Below are positions 24,540 through 31,246 of a stretch of 32,965 nt of DNA, in pieces (position 1 is the stretch's first letter; each line of letters opens with the position of its first letter). This DNA is from Proteobacteria bacterium HN_bin10. Lineage in GTDB: Bacteria > Pseudomonadota > Alphaproteobacteria > Caulobacterales > Aquidulcibacteraceae. The notes under the pieces were generated by a model that was not told where the DNA came from, searched no databases, and was given only the letters and a program-made list of their open reading frames with translations. Made by a program: the position numbers and the translations under genes. The stretch is from assembly GCA_002083515.1 (NCBI GenBank), contig LWDN01000067.1, positions 1 through 32,965 of the forward strand, read 5' to 3'.

Positions 24540-25028
24540 ATGAAACTGCGCGCGATCGTGTTGGCGCTTGTTTTGGCTGCGTGCGGCCAAACCGGTGAGA
24601 AGCAGGACGCGGTTCCGACCGCGCCAGCCGGGCCCGACCCGTTCAATCTCAACATCGAGATCGGCCGCTACGGCGTGATGCTGAACCAAGTGACGGGCCA
24701 TACCGGGGAGCGCCCGGGCTCGGCCGAACCGGAAGTGACCGCGCCGCGCGAACTGGCGCGGCGGCTGCGCGAAACGGTCTGGGAGTACAATATCGAGCGC
24801 TCCAAGATCTGCGCCAAGGGGCTGTTCACCGAGATCACCTGCTCGCCCGCCTACGAACCGGTGTGGATTTCCGAACCGCCGAATGTTGAGCCTACGCTGG
24901 AAGAAATCCAAACCCGCGCCGACGCCGTGGGCGACGAGGTGATGCGGCTCTGGAACGCCGTCTGCGAAGACGCCCGCACCCGCGCGGCGACGGACGAAGA
25001 GCGCGATCTGGCGTGCGCGATCGAGTAG
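24540..25028 (+). CDS. Lipoprotein of unknown function
   Basis: The 162-residue product has a short leader and lipobox (MKLRAIVLALVLAACG), so it is lipid-anchored at Cys15. The mature part begins with a Pro/Ala linker, then a helical region (ELARRLRETVWEYNIERSKICAKG, ITCSPAYEPVWI, EEIQTRADAVGDEVMRLWNAVCEDAR) with four Cys that could form two disulfides. The start is certain: GGAGGAGG lies 7 nt upstream. No family was recognised. It ends in a single TAG, after which the same frame stays open for another 155 codons. Confidence 0.85.
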   Translation: MKLRAIVLALVLAACGQTGEKQDAVPTAPAGPDPFNLNIEIGRYGVMLNQVTGHTGERPGSAEPEVTAPRELARRLRETVWEYNIERSKICAKGLFTEITCSPAYEPVWISEPPNVEPTLEEIQTRADAVGDEVMRLWNAVCEDARTRAATDEERDLACAIE

Positions 25029-25493
25029 GGGCGCCCCCTGAGCTCAGCGATTGCTTCAGCAGGGCGTCTGACGGGACTGGACTCTCGACGCCTCGCACAG
25101 TGGCGCGTCACCTACAACGGCGACGGTTACACGACGGAAGAGACGGTGCAGACCTATTGGCTCTATCGCAGCGCGGAGCTCGCGCTGGAACAGGGTTATG
25201 ACGGATTTCAGATCATCTCCGACGTCGAACTGATCGCAGCGCCGGCGCCGGACGCGGACGCCAGCTTGATCCCAATCGTGGAGAGCGGGCTCGGAAAGCC
25301 ATACATGGTGGCGGACATCTGCTTGCTGCGCGCGCCGTTGCTTGAGCAGGGCCGCTACGTGTTCGACGCGGCGGCGCTGAAGGCGTTCCTGGAGCCCTAC
25401 GTGACGGGCGAGCTTTGCAACTCGAATGTCTGCCCTCATGTCCACCGCTACCTCTTCCCCGGCTTCGGACAGAGCGCCGGCGAGGCGTCGTAG
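25029..25493 (+). pseudogene. Start-less lipoprotein domain (CC0125/CC1285-like), in frame after the previous TAG
   Basis: This open frame directly follows the TAG at 25026-25028 in the same frame. It reads RLAQWRVTYNGDGYTTEETVQTYWLYRSAELALEQGYDGFQII and continues to a TAG at 25491-25493. The WRV-x-G-N/D-G-T-x-E-x-YWLYRSAELALEQGY pattern resembles the CC0125/CC1285 lipoproteins of Caulobacterales, which normally have their own signal peptide. None is present here and no ATG precedes the domain; the only common start is a GTG at 25146, which would cut off the first strands. It is either a 5'-truncated remnant or expressed by TAG readthrough from the upstream lipoprotein gene. Confidence 0.55.
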
Positions 25494-25540
25494 GCGCGCT
25501 TCAGAATGCCGGCGCATTCTCAACCGCCAGCCGTCGATGC

Positions 25541-25575
25541 TTGATTGGTCCAATGGGTTGGTCTAATCTGACCCC
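25541..25575 (+). promoter_or_regulatory. Promoter and operator-like repeats of the second phd-type module
   Basis: TTGATT (25541-25546) and TAATCT (25564-25569) are 17 bp apart, and the -10 box ends 6 nt before the ATG at 25576. ATTGG-T-CCAAT (25544-25554) is an 11-bp palindrome, and TTGGTC is repeated at 25545-25550 and 25558-25563. There is no Shine-Dalgarno sequence, so a leaderless mRNA is likely. Confidence 0.6.
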
Positions 25576-25809
25576 ATGGTGCAAATGAACATTGCCGAGG
25601 CGAAGGCCAAGCTCAGCGAACTGGTCGCGCGCGCGGAGGCGGGCGAGGAGGTCGTAATCGCGCGAGATGGCAAGCCAGTGATTGCACTTACCCCGTTGCC
25701 CGATCCTGGCGCGCGGCGCGTGGGCTTGTTGGGGGAGGCCGAGGAAAGCTGGAGTCCCCATAATGCGCTCGACGAAGATGATCCGCGCGACTGGGGCGAT
25801 GACGAATGA
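25576..25809 (+). CDS. Phd/YefM-family antitoxin
   Basis: The 77-residue product is a typical short Phd antitoxin: MNIAEAKAKLSELVARAEAGEEVVIARDGKPVIALTPLP, then an acidic tail rich in Asp and Glu (DEDDPRDWGDDE) that would cover the toxin. Its TGA overlaps the ATG of the toxin gene (ATGA). The start at MVQMNIAEAK follows directly on the predicted promoter. Confidence 0.93.
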   Translation: MVQMNIAEAKAKLSELVARAEAGEEVVIARDGKPVIALTPLPDPGARRVGLLGEAEESWSPHNALDEDDPRDWGDDE

Positions 25810-26186
25810 GCCTCTTGCTCGACACCCATGCGGTCATATGGGTGTTGAGTGATGCAAAGTCGCTTTCCGCGCGCCTCCGGCGTCTGCTAGAGCGAAGGCG
25901 AAAGCCCGTATTTGTCAGCGCCGTCAGCCTCTACGAGATCGAGCAGAAGCGGCGGCGGGGCAAGCTTCCGCGTGCGATAAGGCAAGGGTTCGAGACGGCG
26001 CTATCGACCGCGGGATACAACTTCCTGTCCGTTTCGCCGGCGGACGCCATCGCTGCCGCGGCGCTGCCCGAATTGCATCGCGATCCTTGGGACAGAATCC
26101 TCATCGCTCAAGCGCTGGAGCGAGGATTCGAGATCGCGACCGTCGATGAGGAATTCGCGCCGTACGGCGTGAAGGTGGTTTGGTGA
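25806..26186 (+). CDS. vapC: PIN-domain toxin (VapC family)
   Basis: The 126-residue product starts MSLLLDTHAVIWVLSDAKSLS, the form of the Phd-paired PIN toxins. Active-site acids are visible at Asp6, Glu44 in SAVSLYEIEQK, Asp96 in HRDPWDRILIAQAL and Asp114 in TVDEEFAPYGV. It should be a Mg2+-dependent ribonuclease inhibited by the antitoxin encoded just upstream with a 4-bp overlap. The phaB gene begins 70 bp downstream. Confidence 0.94.
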   Translation: MSLLLDTHAVIWVLSDAKSLSARLRRLLERRRKPVFVSAVSLYEIEQKRRRGKLPRAIRQGFETALSTAGYNFLSVSPADAIAAAALPELHRDPWDRILIAQALERGFEIATVDEEFAPYGVKVVW

Positions 26187-26256
26187 ACAACGCTTGCCAC
26201 CGGCCCAGAGTCGGGCAAGGTGGGAAGCAACAACACATCTAAACAGGGAGGCCTTC

Positions 26257-26979
26257 ATGGCGCGCGTGGCATTCGTAACCGGTGGTACCCGCGGGATCGG
26301 CAAGGCCATTTCCGCCCGGCTGAAGGCCGACGGCATGAAGGTGGCGGCCGGCTATTCCGGCAATGACGCCGCCGCCGAAGCCACCGCCAAGGAACTCGGC
26401 ATCATGGTGGTCAAGGGCAATGTCGGCAATTTCGACGATTGCGTGAAGGCGGCGCAGGCCGTGGAAGCACAGCTCGGACCGATCGACGTGCTGGTGAATA
26501 ATGCCGGGATCACCCGCGACGGTTTCTTCCACAAGATGACGCACGAGCAGTGGAGCGAAGTCATCCGCGTCAATATGGATTCATGTTTCAACATGACGCG
26601 CCAAGTGATCGAAGGCATGCGCGCGCGCGGCTGGGGCCGCATCATCAACATCAGTTCGATCAACGGGCAGAAGGGGCAAGTGGGGCAGGTAAACTACTCC
26701 GCCGCCAAGGCCGGCATGATCGGCTTCACCAAGGCGCTGGCGCAGGAGAGCGCCAACAAGGGCATCACCGTGAACTGCGTGGCGCCGGGCTACATCGACA
26801 CCGACATGGTCGCCGCCGTGCCGGAAGAAGCGCTGAAGAAGATCATCGCCACCATTCCAGTCGGGCGCCTTGGCAAGGCCGAGGAGATCGCCAGCGCAGT
26901 GTCGTTCCTGGCGTCTGAGGGCTCGGGCTTCATGACCGGCTCGACGCTGACCATGAACGGCGCGCAGTACATCGTCTGA
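26257..26979 (+). CDS. phaB: Acetoacetyl-CoA reductase
   Basis: The 240-residue product is a short-chain dehydrogenase of the PhaB/PhbB type, which reduces acetoacetyl-CoA to (R)-3-hydroxybutyryl-CoA with NADPH for polyhydroxybutyrate. Visible features are the Rossmann motif VTGGTRGIGKAI, NNAGITRD, the catalytic Ser in INISSINGQKGQVGQ, and YSAAKAG with Tyr and Lys. GITRDGFFHKM and SINGQKGQ-GQ-NYSAAK are characteristic of PhaB rather than FabG. AGGGAGG lies 5 nt before the ATG. It sits alone between two toxin-antitoxin modules; no phaA or phaC is in the window. Confidence 0.95.
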   Translation: MARVAFVTGGTRGIGKAISARLKADGMKVAAGYSGNDAAAEATAKELGIMVVKGNVGNFDDCVKAAQAVEAQLGPIDVLVNNAGITRDGFFHKMTHEQWSEVIRVNMDSCFNMTRQVIEGMRARGWGRIINISSINGQKGQVGQVNYSAAKAGMIGFTKALAQESANKGITVNCVAPGYIDTDMVAAVPEEALKKIIATIPVGRLGKAEEIASAVSFLASEGSGFMTGSTLTMNGAQYIV

Positions 26980-26987
26980 AATCGACC

Positions 26988-27017
26988 TGGACGCGAATTA
27001 CATAATAGCGTATGTAA
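26988..27017 (+). promoter_or_regulatory. Promoter and palindromic operator of the fourth toxin-antitoxin module
   Basis: TTACATA (26998-27004) and TATGTAA (27011-27017) form a perfect 7-bp inverted repeat with a 6-bp spacer. TATGTA (27011-27016) serves as a plausible -10 box, with a weak -35 (TGGACG, 26988-26993) 17 bp upstream, and ends 6 nt before the ATG at 27023. No Shine-Dalgarno sequence is present. Confidence 0.55.
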
Positions 27018-27022
27018 CTCGT

Positions 27023-27301
27023 ATGGCTCACATCAGCATTCGCGAGTTGCAGAAGATTTCCGGTGAAACCATCGGCGCTCTGGCTGGCCCGACCGCCGTG
27101 AAGTCGGGCGAACGAACGGTTGGGCTGCTGGTTCCGCTGAAGGCCAGCGATCCCGCGCGTCTCGGGCGCATTCTTGCGCGCGCGGAAGCGTTGGCGAAAG
27201 GACGGGACAGCACGTCCGATGACGCCGCGCTTGCAGCGTTCGGCGATGTCGATCCGGTGGACTGGTCCGTCAAAGCGGTGAGGGCGCTGACCAAGACCTG
27301 A
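27023..27301 (+). CDS. Phd-like antitoxin
   Basis: The 92-residue product begins MAHISIRELQKISGETIGALAGPTAVKSGERTVGLLVPLKA, which fits a Phd/YefM-like fold though the match is weaker than for the other modules. Its second half (LGRILARAEALAKGRDSTSDDAALAAFGDVDPVDWSVKAV) is helical and acidic, as in toxin-binding tails. The TGA shares a base with the ATG of the PIN gene (TGATG). Position, size and the palindrome just upstream support an antitoxin role. Confidence 0.8.
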   Translation: MAHISIRELQKISGETIGALAGPTAVKSGERTVGLLVPLKASDPARLGRILARAEALAKGRDSTSDDAALAAFGDVDPVDWSVKAVRALTKT

Positions 27302-27726
27302 TGCGCGCGCCCACGACAACGCTCGTCGTCGACGCTTCAATCCTGATAGCCGCTGCGCGCGGCAGGAGTTCGGGCGCGTTGCTGCGCGCTGCCGAGCACG
27401 CCAATCTCGTGACGACGGATCGCGCGCTCCAAGAAACTAGGCGCCGAATAGAGCTTGGCTTGAAGCGTCCGGAATTGCTTGAGATCGTCGACGCGCTGGC
27501 TGGAGAAATCACCGTCGTTCCCATGGCGGCGCTCTTGCCGGTGCTGCCTGTGGCGGAGTTGGCGTTGCGCGATGCGGTCGCGAGCCGGACCGGATCGACG
27601 GATGACGCGCACTTGCTGGCGCTTGCTTGGAGCGTCGATGGCGATGTCTGGAGCGCCGACCGCGACTTCGCCGGAACAGGCGTCGCCTCTTGGTCGACGC
27701 CGAACCTAATGCGCGCAATGGCGTGA
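27301..27726 (+). CDS. PIN-domain toxin
   Basis: The 141-residue product has PIN landmarks: Asp11 in LVVDASILIAAARG, Glu45 in TTDRALQETRRRIEL, Asp101/102 in GSTDDAHLLALAW and Asp120/122 in VWSADRDFAGTGVASW. This variant, with DDAHLLALAWSVDGDVWSADRDF, is the group often labelled only PIN-domain protein. Together with the small gene before it, it forms the fourth toxin-antitoxin pair of the window. The start overlaps the antitoxin stop by one base. Confidence 0.88.
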   Translation: MRAPTTTLVVDASILIAAARGRSSGALLRAAEHANLVTTDRALQETRRRIELGLKRPELLEIVDALAGEITVVPMAALLPVLPVAELALRDAVASRTGSTDDAHLLALAWSVDGDVWSADRDFAGTGVASWSTPNLMRAMA

Positions 27727-27736
27727 GAGGTTACGC

Positions 27737-28144
27737 CTACGGCTTGAACACGTATTCCAATTTCAGGCCATCCGGATCGGCGAAGAAGACCGCGTAATAG
27801 CCCGCGCCATACTGAGGGTACTCCGCGGGCGGATCGAGGATGGTCGCGCCGATCTGTTTGAGCAATGCGTGGAGCGCGTCGACATCGGCGCGGCTCGACG
27901 CGGTCCAGGCGATGTGATGCAGGCCTGGCGAATAGCGGTCATGCGTGCGCTCTGCGTTGGCGCCGCTCGCGCGCATGACGCCGACTGAGCAAAAGCCCTC
28001 GGGCGTCTGTAAATCCATGTCGAAGCCGCGCTGATGATCGTCCTTCAGCGTGTAGCCCATGAAGCCCAACACGGCATCGTAAAAGGCGCGCGATGCGTCG
28101 GGATCGCGAACGGTGAGGTCGATGTGATGGATGGCGCCGCGCAT
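27737..28144 (-). CDS. VOC-family (glyoxalase-like) protein
   Basis: The product is 135 residues from ATG 28144 (MRGAIHHIDLTVRDPDASRAFYDAVLGFMGYTL); a start at 28159 would lie inside a repeat. Two beta-alpha-beta-beta-beta units are visible. The possible metal ligands are His in IHHIDL, His in LHHIAWTASS and Glu in LKLEYVF. GYYAVFFADPDGLKLEYVF is the typical C-terminal strand of the family. The reaction is not inferable. The ribosome site GGGGAGGG is part of the palindromic repeat at 28147-28200. Confidence 0.88.
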   Translation of the reverse strand: MRGAIHHIDLTVRDPDASRAFYDAVLGFMGYTLKDDHQRGFDMDLQTPEGFCSVGVMRASGANAERTHDRYSPGLHHIAWTASSRADVDALHALLKQIGATILDPPAEYPQYGAGYYAVFFADPDGLKLEYVFKP

Positions 28145-28146
28145 CA

Positions 28147-28200
28147 CGTCCCTCCCCACCCGTCGCCTTCGGCGACACCCTCCCCTCGCGGGGAGGGACG
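28147..28200. repeat. Palindromic intergenic repeat overlapping a ribosome site
   Basis: CGTCCCTCCCC (28147-28157) pairs exactly with GGGGAGGGACG (28190-28200). Inside, GTCGCC-TTC-GGCGAC (28162-28176) forms a second hairpin, and TCCCC-TCGC-GGGGA a third alternative. This resembles dispersed alphaproteobacterial repeats. Its left arm, read on the minus strand, supplies the Shine-Dalgarno sequence of the VOC gene. Confidence 0.8.
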
Positions 28201-28214
28201 AAGAGATGCTCGCA

Positions 28215-28784
28215 TCACCTGTTGGCGCCCGGTTTCCAAAGCAGATCGGCCTTGCCTTGGTCGTTGGCGTAGCGCGCGGCGACGAACAGCAAATCCGAGA
28301 GTCGGTTGGCGAACCTCACGACCTCGGGCGAGATTGGCTCGACATCCGCCAGCGCCACGATGGCGCGTTCGGCCCGCCGCGCGATGGCGCGGGCCAGATG
28401 GAGGTGCGCCGCTGCCGACGATCCGCCGGGCAGGATGAAAGAGGTGAGCGGCGTCAGTTTCTCGTTGAGCTCGTCGACCTCGCGTTCCAGCCGATCGGTC
28501 TGGCTCGCCTGGATGCGCAGAGGTTCGAACTTCAAATCGTCGGCGTGCGGCGTGGCGAGATCGGCGCCGAGATCGAAGAGATCGTTCTGCGCGCGTTCGA
28601 GGATCGCATCCAATAGTACATCGCTTTTGGTGTGGAGCCGCGCCACGCCGATGGCGGAATTGGCCTCATCGACGGCGCCGTAGGCTTCGACGCGGGCGCT
28701 GGCTTTGGATACCGGCTCGCCGGTCGCCAGCCGGGTCTTGCCGCCGTCGCCGGCCTTGGTGACGATTTTGTCGAGCCTAACCAT
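28215..28784 (-). CDS. pduO: Cob(I)yrinic acid a,c-diamide adenosyltransferase (PduO type)
   Basis: The 189-residue product is an ATP:corrinoid adenosyltransferase of the PduO/MMAB family, which attaches the 5'-deoxyadenosyl group to cob(I)alamin. Signature segments are IVTKAGDGGKTRLATGE, ARVEAYGAVDEANSAIG, FILPGGSSAAAHLHLARAIARRAERAIV and RFANRLSDLLFVAARYAND. It acts in the cytoplasm as a trimer. Its start overlaps the end of the twin-helix gene by 8 bp, an arrangement common in Alphaproteobacteria. The repeat at 28147 separates it from the VOC gene. Confidence 0.94.
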   Translation of the reverse strand: MVRLDKIVTKAGDGGKTRLATGEPVSKASARVEAYGAVDEANSAIGVARLHTKSDVLLDAILERAQNDLFDLGADLATPHADDLKFEPLRIQASQTDRLEREVDELNEKLTPLTSFILPGGSSAAAHLHLARAIARRAERAIVALADVEPISPEVVRFANRLSDLLFVAARYANDQGKADLLWKPGANR

Positions 28785-28977
28785 TGTTCTGCTTCCACAA
28801 CATCGCTGCGACCAAGATCAGGATCACCACGAACTGCGCCAGCACGCGAAAGCGCATGGCCTTGTTTGACCACGAGCGCGAAAAGTCGCCGCCGCGGAAC
28901 AAGGTGTAAATGCCAAAGCACAGGGTGAGGAAAACGACGCCGAGGCCGATGGGGATGAGATAGTCGAAAAGGTCCAT
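28777..28977 (-). CDS. Twin transmembrane helix small protein (HIG1-like)
   Basis: The product is 66 residues from ATG 28977 (MDLFDYLIPIGLGVVFL); an in-frame ATG at 29046 would add a polar extension not typical of the family. It has two hydrophobic helices joined by the loop LFRGGDFSRSWSNKAMRFRVLAQF. The pattern N-K-x-M-R-x-R-V/x-x-Q matches HIG1-type bacterial proteins, which in mitochondria assist cytochrome oxidase complexes. It precedes the adenosyltransferase gene with an 8-bp overlap and is probably co-transcribed. Confidence 0.85.
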   Translation of the reverse strand: MDLFDYLIPIGLGVVFLTLCFGIYTLFRGGDFSRSWSNKAMRFRVLAQFVVILILVAAMLWKQNNG

Positions 28978-29081
28978 GGGGACGAAGCCTACGCCTGCAA
29001 GCGGGCCTTCGCCATGCGCCAAATCAGGCTTATGGTCGTTGGGCATGTGGTCGGGCCGGCGCGCGATGCTAGGCTTCCGAA

Positions 29082-30383
29082 ATGATCGAATCAGTTCTTT
29101 TGATTGCGGCTCTGGGCGCGATGGGCGCGGCTGCGTGGTTCGCCTACCGCTCCGCCGGCGTCGAGCCCATCCGCGCCGAGCGCGATCGCGCGGTGGCGGA
29201 GTTGGCGTCGCTGCGGGCCGAGAACACGCGCCTGATCTCTGAACTGGCGGCGGCGAAAGCGTCAACCGAAGGCCGCTCGGAATCGGAAGAGGCGCGGTTT
29301 TTGGCTTTGGCGCAAAAGGCGCTCGAGGCGTCGCAGACCACCTTCATGTCGCTCGCCAAGGAGACGTTCGAGAAGCACAGCCAGGCGGCGGCGGGTGGCG
29401 TCAAGGAAGTGTTGGCGCCGGCGCAAGAGCAACTCGCCAAGCTCGCCACAAGCGTCGAGGCGCTCGACAAAGCGCGCCTGCAAGACAAATCGGCGATGGG
29501 CGAGCAAGTGCGTCAGATCATGGATGCCGTTGGCTCGACAAACAAGACGACGCAAACGCTGCTGACCGCGCTGCGCGCCTCGCCCAAGATGCGCGGGCGC
29601 TGGGGCGAGCAGACGTTGCGCAATGTGTTGGAACTTTCCGGGCTCGCCGCGCATGTGGATTTCCACGAGCAGTTTTCGACGACGGACGGCGAAGGCGCGC
29701 GCCTGCGGCCCGACGTGGTGATCAATCTGCCGGGCGGGCGCTGCATCGTCGTCGACTCGAAAGTGGCGCTCTCCGGTTATATCGATGCGATGGAGGCGAC
29801 CGACGATGTCGCCCGCGAGGCGCACCTGAAGAAGCACGCGGCGGAACTGAAGGCGCACGTGCGCAATCTGGCGTCGAAGGATTATTGGAAGCACGTGCCG
29901 GCGACGGCGGACTTCGTGGTGCTGTTCGTGCCGGGGGAAAATTTTCTCGCTGCCGCCGCCGAGCGCGATCCCAATCTGTTCGACGAGGCCTTCGCGCAGA
30001 AGGTGATCATCACCACGCCCTCGACCATGGTGGCGCTGGCGAAATCGGTCGCTTACGGCTGGCGCCAGGAGCAGAGCGCCAAGAACGCGCAGGAAATCGC
30101 CGAACTCGGCCGCGAACTCTATCGCCGCATGGCGGTTATGGCCGACCATCTGGGCAAGGTCGGCGACGCCATCGGCGCCACGGTCACGCGCTACAACGCG
30201 CTGCTCGGCTCGGTCGAGAGCCGGGTCATGCCGCAGGCGCGCAAGTTCAAGGAGCTGGGCGCGGGCGACGCCGGCATCGATATCGCCGCCGCCGCGCCGA
30301 TCGAGACCGCCCCGCGTCTGCCGGCGCCGCCGGAACAGCTCGAACTGACGCCGCCGCCGCAAGCGTCGAAGCGCGCGCGATAG
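29082..30383 (+). CDS. rmuC: RmuC-family DNA recombination protein
   Basis: The 433-residue product has an N-terminal membrane helix (MIESVLLIAALGAMGAAAWFAYRSAG), a coiled coil rich in Ala and Glu (about 30-130) and the RmuC nuclease-like domain. The domain includes LRASPKMRGRWGEQTLRNVLELSGL, PDVVINLPGGRCIVVDSKVALSGY, VLFVPGENFLAAAAERDPNLFDEAFAQKVIITTPSTMVALAKSVAYGWRQE. RmuC proteins limit inversions between short repeats in E. coli; the PD-(D/E)xK-like core (VDSKV) suggests nuclease activity. It is divergent from the twin-helix and pduO pair. Confidence 0.94.
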   Translation: MIESVLLIAALGAMGAAAWFAYRSAGVEPIRAERDRAVAELASLRAENTRLISELAAAKASTEGRSESEEARFLALAQKALEASQTTFMSLAKETFEKHSQAAAGGVKEVLAPAQEQLAKLATSVEALDKARLQDKSAMGEQVRQIMDAVGSTNKTTQTLLTALRASPKMRGRWGEQTLRNVLELSGLAAHVDFHEQFSTTDGEGARLRPDVVINLPGGRCIVVDSKVALSGYIDAMEATDDVAREAHLKKHAAELKAHVRNLASKDYWKHVPATADFVVLFVPGENFLAAAAERDPNLFDEAFAQKVIITTPSTMVALAKSVAYGWRQEQSAKNAQEIAELGRELYRRMAVMADHLGKVGDAIGATVTRYNALLGSVESRVMPQARKFKELGAGDAGIDIAAAAPIETAPRLPAPPEQLELTPPPQASKRAR

Positions 30384-30452
30384 CAGCCGTTCGTCGCGTT
30401 TTTGATGAAGCTCGTCCCGGCGCGCGCTAAGGCCGAGCCCGGAGGAACGCAC

Positions 30453-31241
30453 ATGAGACATCTGCTTTGGGCCGCCGCCGCGGTCGCACTGGGGCTCGCC
30501 GCCTGCAGCCCGCCGGCGCAGCAAGAAGAACCGCCGCCGGTGCAAGTCGCGGTGTCGCCGGACGCCGCCAACATTCAAGCCGCAATCGCTGACGCGCGCC
30601 GTCCGGCCGAAGATGTCGCCCGCGATGCGGCGCGCCATCCGGCCGAGACGCTTGGCTTCGCAGGCATCGAACCCGGCGACAAGGTGGGCGAGATCTTCCC
30701 CGGCGGCGGCTATTTCACGCGACTGTTCGCCGTCGCCGTCGGCGAAGAAGGCCGTGTCTATCCGACCATTCGCCCCGATGGCGTCGCCGGCGAATTCGAG
30801 ACGCCGATTCTGCCGATCGCTGCGCAGTACCCGAACGCGGTAATGGCGCGCACGCCTTACGATGCGCTAGCGTACCCCGAGCCGCTCGACGTCGTGTTCA
30901 CGGCGCAGAATTATCATGACATGGCGCTGACGGCGTACAATCTCGGCGACCGCGCGCGGATGAATGCGACGGCGTTCGCGGCGCTGAAGCCGGGCGGCGT
31001 CTACGTCATCATCGATCATGCCGCGACGGCGGGTTCGGCCTTGGAGACCGATGCCGAGACGGCGCTGCATCGCATCGATCCGGCGATCGTGCGCGCCGAA
31101 GTCGAGGCGGCCGGGTTCGTGTTCGACGGCGAGAGCGACGTGCTGCGCAATCCCGCCGACACGCATACGGTGAGCGTCTTCGATCCCACCATCCGCGGCC
31201 GCACCGATCAATTCATGATGCGGTTCCGGAAGCCGGAGTAG
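30453..31241 (+). CDS. Lipoprotein with a class I methyltransferase fold
   Basis: The product is 262 residues from ATG 30453, with GGAGG 7 nt upstream. It begins with a lipobox leader (MRHLLWAAAAVALGLAAC, Cys18). The mature domain resembles class I SAM-dependent methyltransferases: PGDKVGEIFPGGGYFTRLFAVAVG in the motif I position, VVFTAQNYHDMALTAYNLGDR in the middle and ALKPGGVYVIIDHAATAGS near motif IV-V, then HRIDPAIVRAEVEAAGFVFDGES. The SAM loop lacks the usual ExGxGxG form. SAM is not expected outside the cytoplasm, so the reaction is uncertain. It follows rmuC closely on the same strand. Confidence 0.88.
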   Translation: MRHLLWAAAAVALGLAACSPPAQQEEPPPVQVAVSPDAANIQAAIADARRPAEDVARDAARHPAETLGFAGIEPGDKVGEIFPGGGYFTRLFAVAVGEEGRVYPTIRPDGVAGEFETPILPIAAQYPNAVMARTPYDALAYPEPLDVVFTAQNYHDMALTAYNLGDRARMNATAFAALKPGGVYVIIDHAATAGSALETDAETALHRIDPAIVRAEVEAAGFVFDGESDVLRNPADTHTVSVFDPTIRGRTDQFMMRFRKPE

Positions 31242-31246
31242 GGATT

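Noticed and set aside
29262..30638. Open frame of 458 codons antisense to rmuC
   Set aside because: rmuC is full length with its conserved core; the antisense frame is an Arg/His/Leu-rich shadow.
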